Shown: positions 1-8,637 of the stretch, piece by piece | How positions within the stretch are numbered: position 1 is the stretch's first letter | Layout: the number at the start of each line of letters is the position of its first letter | Assembly: GCA_050250695.1 (NCBI GenBank) | Contig: JBFWOE010000003.1 | Span: 6,160-70,159, forward strand | Length of the DNA stretch: 64,000 bases | Source of the DNA: Ga0077527 sp050250695 | GTDB taxonomy: Bacteria > Pseudomonadota > Gammaproteobacteria > Burkholderiales > SG8-41 | Direction of reading: 5' to 3' | Program-made: the position numbers and the translations under genes | Notes under the pieces: model-generated | The model's input: only the letters and a program-made list of their open reading frames with translations | The model's database searches: none | What the model was told of the DNA's origin: nothing

Positions 1-371
1 CCCATTTTCTTGGCCGCGCCCTGCAGGTCGCGGCGGGTCATGTCGAGCCCGACGCCGTAGCCGAACACGTGGTCCAGCGCCTTCGCCACCGGGATGTCGG
101 CGCCGCCCTTGCCGATGGCGACGATCATTTCGATTTCATGGTGCAGATCGCTGGTCTCCTGCGGGTAGGGGATGGTCGCGCCATTGGGCACGATGGCATC
201 GGCGGGCTTCATGAAGAAAAACGGCGGCTCGCGATCGGGATCATGCCCCATCTCGCGCGCGTGTTCGGCATAGTTGCGGCCGACGCAGTAAATCCGCCCC
301 ACCGGGAACGCCTTGTTGCTCTCCACGACCGGCAAGGTGACGACGCCGGGAAAATCGATTGCATAATCCAT
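1..371 (-). CDS. Fumarylacetoacetate hydrolase (FAH) family protein, 3' part missing
   Basis: The reverse strand reads from an ATG at 371 into the left window edge, so only the first ~123 residues are present. It begins MDYAIDFPGV and contains the family hallmark VGRNYAEHAREMG, followed by FFFMKPADA and HHEIEMIVAIG, whose acidic residues belong to the divalent-metal site in this fold. Family members are fumarylpyruvate/acylpyruvate hydrolases or 2-hydroxyhepta-2,4-diene-1,7-dioate isomerases acting on C-C bonds of diketo acids in aromatic or amino-acid breakdown. The motif order matches short YcgM-like acylpyruvases. The exact substrate cannot be judged from half a protein. Confidence 0.85.
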   Translation of the reverse strand, partial: MDYAIDFPGVVTLPVVESNKAFPVGRIYCVGRNYAEHAREMGHDPDREPPFFFMKPADAIVPNGATIPYPQETSDLHHEIEMIVAIGKGGADIPVAKALDHVFGYGVGLDMTRRDLQGAAKKM

Positions 372-453
372 CGTGCTTTCCTTTTCTCTTATTTGAATCG
401 GTGTTTATGACTGGCGGCATGGACTGCCGGTGCGGCGGTGGTGCACACGGGCA

Positions 454-987
454 TCAGGTTCCTTCCCTGGCATGAACCGCAATCCAGAATCCCTGCGGCA
501 TGCGCTGGAACACGACGAGATCGAAGCGCTGCATGAACTTCGGCAGCCACCACGACGGCGGTTGCTGGATCAGGTGGGCATTGCGGCCGTCGGCCAGCAC
601 CTTGGCCGCAGGTCCCGTATGCACGGTAAACAGGCCGTGGCCGGCGGTGACGCGCTGCAGGTCGTCCAGCACGTTGTCGAGCAAATCCGGTTCGATGTGT
701 TCGAGCACGTCGATGCAGGTCACGAACGGCGCAGGCTGCGGTGTCGCCGCCCATTCCGGACGTGCCGGATCATAGTGGCGGATCAGCGGCGGATTGGGCA
801 GCAGCGTTTTCAGCGTTTCACCGAGGCGCCCCTTGCCGGCGCCGTAATCGAGCAGTTCCTGCGATCCCACCTGCCTGAGGATGTCAGCCACGATCGGCGC
901 ATACTGCACGGAAGCGACCCCGTAGTTCGGGTTCCTGTGCAGTTCCTCCTGCATCTTGCGGTATTCTTCGGAGATCAGGGTGCTCAT
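454..987 (-). CDS. Class I SAM-dependent methyltransferase-like protein
   Basis: A 177-residue reading frame starting MSTLISEEYR. Residues ~45-55 read LLDYGAGKGRLGE, the glycine-rich SAM-binding motif I, and VTCIDVLEHIEPD further on resembles the post-motif region of small-molecule methyltransferases. The protein is short for the family and seems to be a bare Rossmann core without a substrate-binding extension. The substrate is unknown. It lies upstream of, and in the same direction as, the FAH gene, with an 82-bp gap. The methyltransferase fold is read from motifs; the function is open. Confidence 0.7.
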   Translation of the reverse strand: MSTLISEEYRKMQEELHRNPNYGVASVQYAPIVADILRQVGSQELLDYGAGKGRLGETLKTLLPNPPLIRHYDPARPEWAATPQPAPFVTCIDVLEHIEPDLLDNVLDDLQRVTAGHGLFTVHTGPAAKVLADGRNAHLIQQPPSWWLPKFMQRFDLVVFQRMPQGFWIAVHAREGT

Positions 988-1100
988 GTCCGTTGCGTGC
1001 CCGGCCGGGAATTGGTGTCCGGATGGCCGGACGCGGAACGGCAGAGTTTAAAGAACCCCGCGTCCTTGTTCAAATCGAAATTCCGCTTGCATCAAACCCG

Positions 1101-1496
1101 GTGGATGCCCCAACCACGCTAGGTGCGCTGTTCCTCAGCAGCTTCCTCGCCGCAACCCTGCTGCCCGGCGGATCGGAGGCGGTATTGTTCGGCACCCTCA
1201 GGCTGCATCCCGACCAGCTGTGGCCCGCCCTCGGGATTGCGACACTGGGCAACACGCTGGGCGGCATGTCGTCCTACCTGATCGGACGGCTGATACCGCC
1301 AACCCGACCGCTGCGCGGACTCGCCGCGGTCCGGCGCTGGGGCAGTCCGGCCCTGCTGCTGTCGTGGGTACCTCTGCTGGGTGATCCCCTGTGCGTGGCC
1401 GCAGGCTGGCTGAGGCTCAATCCGTGGTGGTCGGCCGGTTTCATCGCCCTTGGAAAATTCGCCCGCTACTGGCTGATAGCCGTGCTCGCCGCCTGA
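1101..1496 (+). CDS. YqaA-like inner-membrane protein
   Basis: Small hydrophobic protein related to E. coli YqaA, in the SNARE-associated/DedA-like group. The diagnostic N-terminal segment LSSFLAATLLPGGSEAVL and a second segment WVPLLGDPLCVAAGWLRL are both present. The open frame extends back to 993, but the upstream residues are charged and unlike the family, so a GTG at 1101 (MDAPTTLGALF) fits best; an ATG at 1023 is the alternative. Three to four membrane helices are expected. The molecular function of YqaA is not established. Confidence 0.75.
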   Translation: MDAPTTLGALFLSSFLAATLLPGGSEAVLFGTLRLHPDQLWPALGIATLGNTLGGMSSYLIGRLIPPTRPLRGLAAVRRWGSPALLLSWVPLLGDPLCVAAGWLRLNPWWSAGFIALGKFARYWLIAVLAA

Positions 1497-1608
1497 GTAC
1501 CCCCGCCGCGGCATTGCGTTAAAATTCGCTGCATGCGCGCAGGCATGCGGCTGCGTGCCATGCAACCGGTAACGCTCCCCCATTTTTCATTCCGCAAACC
1601 CCGCCGTC

Positions 1609-4600
1609 ATGACCGCCCGCCTGCGCGAAATACCCTACAACTACACGTCGTTCTCCGACCGCGAGATCGTCATCCGCCTGCTCGGCGCCGCGCGCTGGGA
1701 TCTGCTCAACGAACTGCGCGCCCAGCGCCGGACCGGGCGTTCGGCGAAAATGCTGTACGAAGTGCTCGGCGACATGTGGGTCGTCAAACGCAACCCGTAC
1801 ATCGAGGACGACCTGCTCGGCAACCGCAGGCGCCGCGCCGCACTGGTCGATGGCATGCGCAGCCGCCTGGCGGAAATCGAAACGCGACGGGAAACGCCTG
1901 ACGCCCGCGTCAGCGCCCTGCTGGCGGCGGCGCACGATGCAGTCGATGACTTCGAAGCCGAATTCGAGCAGACCCTGGCGCTGCGCCGGCGCGCCCTGGC
2001 CCGCCTTTCACGCGCCACGCGCCGCGACAACGTGCAGTTCGACGGACTCGCGCGCGTGTCGCACGTCACCGACGCCACCGACTGGCGGGTCGAATATCCC
2101 TTCGTGGTCATCAATCCTGACACCGAAAACGAAGTGGCCGCCGTGGTTGCCGCCTGCATCGAACTCGGCCTGACCATCATTCCGCGCGGCGGCGGCACCG
2201 GCTATACCGGTGGCGCGATTCCGCTGACGCGTCACTCCGCGGTCATCAACACCGAAAAACTCGACCGGCTCGAACCGATAGTGCAGGCAGGCCTGCCGGG
2301 CGTGGACCGCCCGGTCGCCACCCTCCGTTGCGGCGCCGGCGTGGTCACACGCAGGGCCATGGAAGCCGCGGAAAACGCAGGACTGGTATTCGCCTGCGAT
2401 CCGACGTCGGCGGACGCCTCGTGCATCGGCGGCAATGTCGCCATGAATGCCGGCGGCAAAAAAGCGGTGTTGTGGGGTACCGCGCTGGACAACCTGGCGT
2501 CGTGGAAAATGGTGACGCCGGATGCCCGCTGGATGCTCGTCGAACGCCTCGATCACAACCTCGGCAAGATCCATGACGTCGCGACTGCCCGCTTCCGCAT
2601 CACGCGCTACAGGCGCGACGGCAGGACCGCGGAAGGCGAGCCTGAAATCCTGGAAATCCCGGGCACCGCCTTCCGCAAGCGCGGCCTGGGCAAGGACGTC
2701 ACCGACAAGGTGCTCGGCGGGCTACCGGGAATCCAGAAGGAAGGCTGCGACGGCATCATCACCCAGGCCACCTTCGTGCTGCACAAAATGCCGCCGGCCA
2801 TCCGTACCGTGTGCCTGGAATTCTTCAGTGCGGTGCGCGAGGCCGTGCCCTCGATCGTCGAAATCAAGCGCTACCTCGACGGCAATCCGGATGCCGTGCT
2901 TGCAGGACTGGAACATCTCGATGCGCGTTACCTGAAGGCCGTCGGTTACGCCACCAAGGCGCGGCGCGCCGGCCGCCCGAAAATGGTGCTGGTCGGCGAC
3001 ATCGTCGGCGACGACGAAAACGCCGTGGCCGCGGCGGCTTCGCAGGTGGTGCGCATCGCCAATGCCCGCGGTGCGGAAGGGTTCGTCGCGGTTTCCGCCG
3101 ACGCCCGCCGCAGCTTCTGGCTGGACCGCGCGCGCACCGCGGCAATCGCGCGCCATACCAACGCCTTCAAGATCAACGAGGACGTGGTCATTCCGCTGGA
3201 GCGCCTGGGCGATTATTCCGACGGCATAGAGCGAATCAACATCGAGCTGTCGATCCGCAACAAGTTGCGCATCCTCGACGCCGTCGATTCCGTGATGGCC
3301 GGCGAACTGCCGGTCGCCAGCCCGGATCCCGGGGTCTCCGCGGCGGAAGTCATCGGGGACCGCCCTGCGCGCGCGCGCGCGCTGATCGAAGCCGCCCGCC
3401 AGCGCTGGCAATGGCTGCTGGACCGCCTGGACCGCCCGGTTGACATCATTCTCGGCGAGCAGGCGGTCATCCCACCGGATCTGTTATCGCGCCACGCCGG
3501 GGGCACGCTGTTCCACGTTCTGCAGGACCATACGCTGCGGGTTTCCTGGAAGGAAGAGGTGCGCACGCACCTTGCCGACATCTTCGGTGGCCGGCCGTTC
3601 GTCAAAGTCATGGAAACGATCGACGCCGCGCATCGCCAGGCCCTGCGCGGCCGCGTGTTCGTCGCGCTGCACATGCACGCAGGCGACGGCAACGTGCATA
3701 CCAACATCCCCGTCAACTCCGACAACTACGTGATGCTGCAGGAAGCCGCCGATGCCGTTGCCCGCATCATGCGGCTCGCGGAATCCCTCGACGGCGTGAT
3801 CTCCGGCGAGCACGGCATCGGCATCACCAAACTGGAATTCCTGCCGGAAGCTCGCATTGCCGACTTCAAGGCCTACAAGGACCGGGTTGATCCGCACGGG
3901 CACTTCAACAAGGGCAAGCTGCTGCCCGGAGCCGCCCTGGGCAACGCCTACACACCGAGCTTTTCGCTGCTCGGCGCGGAAAGCCTGATCCTCGAGCAAT
4001 CCGATGTCGGCGCGATCGCGGATTCGGTCAAGGACTGCCTGCGCTGCGGCAAATGCAAACCCGTGTGCGCGACCCACGTGCCCCGCGCCAACCTGCTCTA
4101 CAGCCCGCGCAACAAGATCCTCGCCACCGGCCTGCTGATCGAAGCCTTTCTCTACGAGGAACAGACGCGCCGCGGCATATCCCTGGAGCATTTCGACGAA
4201 TTCGGCGACGTGGCCGATCACTGCACCGTGTGCCACAAGTGCGCAAATCCGTGCCCGGTCGACATTGATTTCGGCGACGTGTCGATCGCGATGCGCAACT
4301 TCCTTCGCCAGCACGGCAAGCGCCGCTTCAATGCCGGAGCCCGCGCATCCATGCTGTTTCTGAACACCACCGATCCGCGCACCATCCACGTCGTGCGCAA
4401 ACTGATGATCGACTGGGGTTACAGGGTTCAGCGCATCGCCCACCGTGCAGCCAAAGCCCTGGGACTGGCCGGCGCACAGACCGGCCGTCCACCGGCCACG
4501 GTCGGCAAACCCCCGGTGCGTGCTCAGGTCATCCATTTCATCAACAAGCCGATGCCCGGAAAGCTGCCGAAGCAGGCATCACGCGCGCTGCTCGACATCG

Positions 4601-5442
4601 AAGACGCGCGCATCGTGCCGGTGATCCGCGATCCGGCCAGGGTATCTGAGGATACCGACGCGGTTTTTTATTTCCCGGGGTGCGGCTCCGAGCGCCTGTT
4701 CAGCCAGGTCGGCCTGGCAACCCAGGCCATGCTGTATGACCTCGGCGTGCAGACCGTGCTGCCGCCGGGTTACCTGTGCTGCGGTTACCCGCAGACCGCG
4801 GCCGGCGAGGAGGCCAGGGGCCAGGCCATCACCACCGCCAACCGCGTGCTGTTCCACCGGGTAGCGCACACGCTCAACTACCTCGACATCAAAACCGTGA
4901 TCGTGTCCTGCGGCACCTGCATGGACCAGCTGCAGAAATACGAATTCGACAGGATATTCCCGGGATGCCGGCTGCTCGACATCCACGAATACCTGCTGGA
5001 ACGCGGCGTCCGGCTCGAAGGCGCCACCGGGGTGCGCTACATGTATCATGACCCCTGCCATACACCGATGAAAACGCATGCGCCGATGAAAGTGGTCAAC
5101 ACGCTGATGGCGGCGCCTGTTCTGCCGAGCGAACGCTGCTGCGGAGAGTCCGGAACCCTGGCCGTCACACGACCCGACATCTCGACGCAGGTGCGCTTCC
5201 GCAAGGAAGAGGAAATGCGCCGCGGCGCCGCACAGCTGCGTTCCGGCGATGACAAGGCCGCCATCAAGATACTGACCTCGTGCCCGTCGTGCCTGCAGGG
5301 GCTCGCGCGTTTTTCCGCCGATGCCGGCACCGAACCCGATTACATCGTGGTGGAAATGGCCAACCGCCTGCTGGGCGCGAACTGGATGAGTGATTACGTG
5401 AACAAGGCGAACAGCGGCGGCATCGAACGGGTGCTGCTGTGA
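1609..5442 (+). CDS. FAD-linked oxidoreductase fused to Fe-S/CCG domains (DUF3683, D-lactate dehydrogenase-like)
   Basis: A 1277-residue multidomain flavoenzyme. Residues ~1-130 match the DUF3683-type N-terminus. The FAD-binding PCMH module follows (GLTIIPRGGGTGYTGG near residue 190), then the FAD-oxidase C-terminal domain with MHAGDGNVHTNIP and SGEHGIGITKLE. Next come two 4Fe-4S cysteine clusters, CLRCGKCKPVC at ~810 and CTVCHKCANPCP at ~872. The C-terminal third has heterodisulfide-reductase-type CCG motifs (PGCGSERL, LCCGYP, CGTC, DPCH, CCGESG, CPSC). The architecture is that of membrane-associated 2-hydroxyacid (D-lactate/glycolate type) dehydrogenases passing electrons to quinone, with GlcD-, GlcF- and CCG-like parts on one chain. 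A TAAAAT -10-like element lies at 1520. The substrate is inferred only. Confidence 0.9.
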   Translation: MTARLREIPYNYTSFSDREIVIRLLGAARWDLLNELRAQRRTGRSAKMLYEVLGDMWVVKRNPYIEDDLLGNRRRRAALVDGMRSRLAEIETRRETPDARVSALLAAAHDAVDDFEAEFEQTLALRRRALARLSRATRRDNVQFDGLARVSHVTDATDWRVEYPFVVINPDTENEVAAVVAACIELGLTIIPRGGGTGYTGGAIPLTRHSAVINTEKLDRLEPIVQAGLPGVDRPVATLRCGAGVVTRRAMEAAENAGLVFACDPTSADASCIGGNVAMNAGGKKAVLWGTALDNLASWKMVTPDARWMLVERLDHNLGKIHDVATARFRITRYRRDGRTAEGEPEILEIPGTAFRKRGLGKDVTDKVLGGLPGIQKEGCDGIITQATFVLHKMPPAIRTVCLEFFSAVREAVPSIVEIKRYLDGNPDAVLAGLEHLDARYLKAVGYATKARRAGRPKMVLVGDIVGDDENAVAAAASQVVRIANARGAEGFVAVSADARRSFWLDRARTAAIARHTNAFKINEDVVIPLERLGDYSDGIERINIELSIRNKLRILDAVDSVMAGELPVASPDPGVSAAEVIGDRPARARALIEAARQRWQWLLDRLDRPVDIILGEQAVIPPDLLSRHAGGTLFHVLQDHTLRVSWKEEVRTHLADIFGGRPFVKVMETIDAAHRQALRGRVFVALHMHAGDGNVHTNIPVNSDNYVMLQEAADAVARIMRLAESLDGVISGEHGIGITKLEFLPEARIADFKAYKDRVDPHGHFNKGKLLPGAALGNAYTPSFSLLGAESLILEQSDVGAIADSVKDCLRCGKCKPVCATHVPRANLLYSPRNKILATGLLIEAFLYEEQTRRGISLEHFDEFGDVADHCTVCHKCANPCPVDIDFGDVSIAMRNFLRQHGKRRFNAGARASMLFLNTTDPRTIHVVRKLMIDWGYRVQRIAHRAAKALGLAGAQTGRPPATVGKPPVRAQVIHFINKPMPGKLPKQASRALLDIEDARIVPVIRDPARVSEDTDAVFYFPGCGSERLFSQVGLATQAMLYDLGVQTVLPPGYLCCGYPQTAAGEEARGQAITTANRVLFHRVAHTLNYLDIKTVIVSCGTCMDQLQKYEFDRIFPGCRLLDIHEYLLERGVRLEGATGVRYMYHDPCHTPMKTHAPMKVVNTLMAAPVLPSERCCGESGTLAVTRPDISTQVRFRKEEEMRRGAAQLRSGDDKAAIKILTSCPSCLQGLARFSADAGTEPDYIVVEMANRLLGANWMSDYVNKANSGGIERVLL

Positions 5443-5566
5443 TGCGTGTCATTCTGCACACGGTGCCGCACGGGTCTTGTCGTGCATCGGCGACATGTGA
5501 CATATTCACTTGCCGTCATTTTCATTCAATCAGAATAATGCGTACCCGTTATCAATGGGATACGCC

Positions 5567-7123
5567 ATGGCCACGGTTTTGAGCTCGACACCCGGATTAC
5601 TGAAAATTTCGACCGTTGCGGAAACGAAGACGTTTCTCGCGCAATTGTCGGCCACCGAACTGGCACCTCGCCAGGCGCTGCTGCTGACGCAATTGAGGCT
5701 GTTCACGGACGGCAAGATCGCCGGCGGCACGCGCCTGCAGGTGCTCGAGGCATTGCGCGACACCGTCCTCGAGACACAACACGCGCGCAGCAAGGAATAC
5801 TGGGGCAAGCCGGTGCCGTTCGATGCGGACACCCGGGAAATCTTCGAGCGCAGCATCGGGTTGTGGCGCGCGCTGGCCGACGCTTATGAATCCCTGATTG
5901 CCGACATGGCGGACAATGGCGACCTGGCGGCACAGGCAGCGACGGTCTGTTACCGGTCGCTGCGCTGCGCCGGATTTGCCATGACCGCGCACAACCGGGC
6001 TTACCATGCGGTCCCCGAAGGGTTGTGGGAGCAGCTGCACCGCCTGTACGCATTTGCCGAAACCGCGGAGATCACCGACACGCCGGTCAGCGAATCAGGC
6101 GGCCATGGCACCGTCAACCTGGCCTACCTGCAGATCGTGCTCACGCAGCGCGCAAACCCCGACTCCCTGTCCGTGCTGCAGATGAATACCGTGGACCGGG
6201 CGCTGGCGCAGTGGGTCGCGCAGGCGCGCCTGTCGAGGGATCCGGTCGGTCCCGACCGTGACAAGGCACTGGCGGTCGACCTTGGGTCGAACCAGGGTGC
6301 ACGCCGCCCGAAGAACCTTCCGGGCATCAATCTGCGTTACCTGGATCTCGAGGCATTCGGCGAAAGGTTGCGGCATACTGCGGTGGCCCTGAAAACCCAA
6401 ACCCCGGACAAACTGGGGCTCGGCCCGATTGCGCGCGAAGCGTGCGAAAAACTGATGCTCAGCCTGAACACCTGTTGGCTGGCACCGGGAACCGGCCGCG
6501 CCGATGAACGCAAAGCCGTTTCGTTCAATGTGCTCGTGTCGTCCACGATCGCCGCCATGCATTTCAACATCAGCGGCAAACCGTTCGCGCCGCCGGATGC
6601 CGGCCTCTCATCGCGCGCGCGGTTCGAAATGGCGGGTTTCGAACGGGTCGACGGCCCGTCGGTCGGTGAAGCCTCGATGCGCAGCCGTACGCTGGAAACC
6701 TGGACAGTCGCCAACCAGAGCGCATCGGGCATACTCGGAATGTGCCGCAAGCCCACCGATTCCACGCACTTGACGCACAACCAGCTCCTGGGCCTGGTCG
6801 CGCCCAACGGCAACACCTATCTCGGATTAGTGCAAAGGCTCTGCGTCGAGGCCAACGGCGCGACCTGGCTGGGATTCAGGCTGCTGCGCGCAAAAGTGCA
6901 GGCGGTCGCCGCCCGCCAATCCATCAACGATGTCCCCTATGACCGCGCGCTGCTGCTCGAAGCCGGCCCGGGGGGGGAGCCGCCCACCATCATCGTCGTC
7001 CCCGGAACTTATGCTGTCGGCCGGATACTCGACATGCACGACGGCAAGCCGCACAAGATCCGGCTCACGGCCCTCGTCGACCGTGGCTCCAATTTCGAGC
7101 GCGCAGCCTACACTGCCGCTTGA
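5567..7123 (+). CDS. Conserved hypothetical protein, possible PilZ-type C-terminal domain
   Basis: About 518 residues, mostly soluble and helical in the N-terminal two thirds, with C-terminal strands such as PPTIIVVPGTYAVGRILDMHDG and KIRLTALVDRGSNFERAAY. This resembles Betaproteobacterial proteins annotated as cyclic-di-GMP-binding (PilZ-like), but a clear RxxxR plus [DN]xSxxG signature is not visible, so c-di-GMP binding is only a suggestion. The frame is open back to a TTG at 5510; ATGs at 5555 and 5567 are better starts, and 5567 has a GGGA six bases upstream. It is followed 7 bp later by the DUF2817 gene, suggesting co-transcription. Confidence 0.6.
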   Translation: MATVLSSTPGLLKISTVAETKTFLAQLSATELAPRQALLLTQLRLFTDGKIAGGTRLQVLEALRDTVLETQHARSKEYWGKPVPFDADTREIFERSIGLWRALADAYESLIADMADNGDLAAQAATVCYRSLRCAGFAMTAHNRAYHAVPEGLWEQLHRLYAFAETAEITDTPVSESGGHGTVNLAYLQIVLTQRANPDSLSVLQMNTVDRALAQWVAQARLSRDPVGPDRDKALAVDLGSNQGARRPKNLPGINLRYLDLEAFGERLRHTAVALKTQTPDKLGLGPIAREACEKLMLSLNTCWLAPGTGRADERKAVSFNVLVSSTIAAMHFNISGKPFAPPDAGLSSRARFEMAGFERVDGPSVGEASMRSRTLETWTVANQSASGILGMCRKPTDSTHLTHNQLLGLVAPNGNTYLGLVQRLCVEANGATWLGFRLLRAKVQAVAARQSINDVPYDRALLLEAGPGGEPPTIIVVPGTYAVGRILDMHDGKPHKIRLTALVDRGSNFERAAYTAA

Positions 7124-7130
7124 GCGGCTG

Positions 7131-8213
7131 GTGCCGCGCGCGGCGGTTTCCGGCGCCGGTTACTTTTCGCCGGACTACATCACGGCGCGCAACCGCTTCC
7201 ACATGGCGGCACGGCACGCAGGAGCGGCGCTCGACGCCCTGCCGCTGGCTGCACCGGGGCCCCGCGGCGAAGCGCTGACCATAGACATCGCCTGGCTGGG
7301 CACCGCGCTGCCAAGGCGCGTCCTGCTGCACATCAGCGGGGTCCACGGCGTCGAAGCATTCGCCGGATCAGCCGCACAGATCGCGCTGCTCGAAGCGCCG
7401 CCGCCGTTGCCGGCCGATGGCGCATTGATACTCGTGCATGTCCTCAATCCCTGGGGCATGGCCTGGCTGCGCCGCGTCAACGAACACAACGTTGACCTGA
7501 ACCGGAATTTCCATGCCGATGGCAGCACCTGGACCGGCGCGCCGCCGCTGTACAACAGGCTCGATCTCCTGCTCAACCCGGCATCACCGCCATGCCGCGA
7601 CGCGTTCATGCTGCGCCTGGCGGTGAGCGGCCTGCGCCACGGCACGCGCGCTGTGCGCCAGGCCATTGCGCATGGGCAACACCGTTATCCGCGCGGACTG
7701 TTCTACGGCGGAGCGGAACTGCAGCCGGGACCTGCCGCGTTCGCCGCATGGATCTGCACGCGGCTGCAGGGGGCAAAGAAAGTCCTCACCATCGACATGC
7801 ATACAGGACTGGGGCCGCACGCCATGGATACGCTGTTCGTGGAATCGGCTGACGATGCCGCAGCACTGGAACAGGCCCTGCGACAAAACCCCACCGGCAG
7901 TGCCGCGTCACCTGCCCCCTACACGGTGCGCGGCAGCCTGGGCACCGCACTGCCCCGGCTGCTGCCCGGGGCGCGCTCAGCTTTCGTGCTGCAGGAAATC
8001 GGCACCTGGTCCCCACTGCGCGTGCTGCACGCCTTGCGCGAGGAAAACCGCTGGCATCATTACGGCAGCGGCGATCCCGACCATCCCGCCAAACGCGGCC
8101 TGCTCGAAGCCCTGTGCCCGGCGTCGCCCGCCTGGCGCAGCGCTGCTGTCGAGCGCGGGATCCGGCTGGTCCGGCGGGCGGCGGATTTTCATTTAGGCGG
8201 GAACTCATCATGA
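7131..8213 (+). CDS. DUF2817 / M14-like zinc peptidase family protein
   Basis: About 360 residues. The segment HISGVHGVEAFAGS supplies the HxxxE-like pair, and NEHNVDLNRNF plus the later TIDMHTGLGPHAMD give the asparagine/arginine and histidine positions typical of the M14 carboxypeptidase-like DUF2817 family. FVLQEIGTWSPLRVLHALREENRWHHYG near the end matches the usual C-terminal region. The open frame extends back to 6930 inside the previous gene, but similarity begins only after its stop, so the GTG at 7131 is the likely start. The 3' end overlaps the next gene in an ATGA. The substrate is unknown; hydrolysis of an amide or peptide is inferred. Confidence 0.8.
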   Translation: MPRAAVSGAGYFSPDYITARNRFHMAARHAGAALDALPLAAPGPRGEALTIDIAWLGTALPRRVLLHISGVHGVEAFAGSAAQIALLEAPPPLPADGALILVHVLNPWGMAWLRRVNEHNVDLNRNFHADGSTWTGAPPLYNRLDLLLNPASPPCRDAFMLRLAVSGLRHGTRAVRQAIAHGQHRYPRGLFYGGAELQPGPAAFAAWICTRLQGAKKVLTIDMHTGLGPHAMDTLFVESADDAAALEQALRQNPTGSAASPAPYTVRGSLGTALPRLLPGARSAFVLQEIGTWSPLRVLHALREENRWHHYGSGDPDHPAKRGLLEALCPASPAWRSAAVERGIRLVRRAADFHLGGNSS

Positions 8214-8629
8214 TCTGCGATCTTTGCTTGACCCCTGGCGGAACGGTGCTCTGGCAGGATGCGCGGTGCTGCGTCGTACATGTCGAGGAGCCCGGTTATC
8301 CCGGATTCTGCCGCGTCATCTGGAATTCACATGTGCGGGAAATGAGCGACCTGAGCGAAACCGACCGCACGCACTGCATGCGCATCGTGTTTGCAACGGA
8401 ACGCGTGCTGCGCCAGGCCTTGAAACCCGACAAGATCAATCTCGCGAGCCTCGGCAACTTGGTGCCGCATGTCCACTGGCACGTGATTCCGCGCTTTGCC
8501 GATGATCCGCATTTCCCGCAGCCGGTGTGGGGAACCCGCCAGCGCCCGGGGGCGACCACGCGTCCGGATGTCGATGCCGCCACCCTCGCCGCAGCACTGG
8601 CCGCAGAACTGAAAAAAACCGCTGCCTAG
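8210..8629 (+). CDS. HIT family protein
   Basis: A 139-residue histidine-triad protein. The catalytic HxHxH core is PHVHWHVIPRF, preceded by LASLGNLV, as in bacterial HIT hydrolases. This superfamily cleaves nucleotidyl phosphates, such as AMP or ADP linked to another group, through a nucleotidyl-histidine intermediate. An N-terminal ICDLC pair may bind zinc. The ATG at 8210 overlaps the previous stop by four bases (ATGA), indicating translational coupling with the DUF2817 gene; the longer open frame from 8114 lies inside that gene and is not used. Confidence 0.9.
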   Translation: MICDLCLTPGGTVLWQDARCCVVHVEEPGYPGFCRVIWNSHVREMSDLSETDRTHCMRIVFATERVLRQALKPDKINLASLGNLVPHVHWHVIPRFADDPHFPQPVWGTRQRPGATTRPDVDAATLAAALAAELKKTAA

Positions 8630-8637
8630 CGCCTGCC

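Noticed and set aside
6930..7130. N-terminal extension of the DUF2817 gene inside the preceding gene
   Set aside because: The extension reads a different frame of the upstream coding sequence and is Ser/Arg/Pro-rich without similarity; GTG 7131 after the upstream stop fits better.
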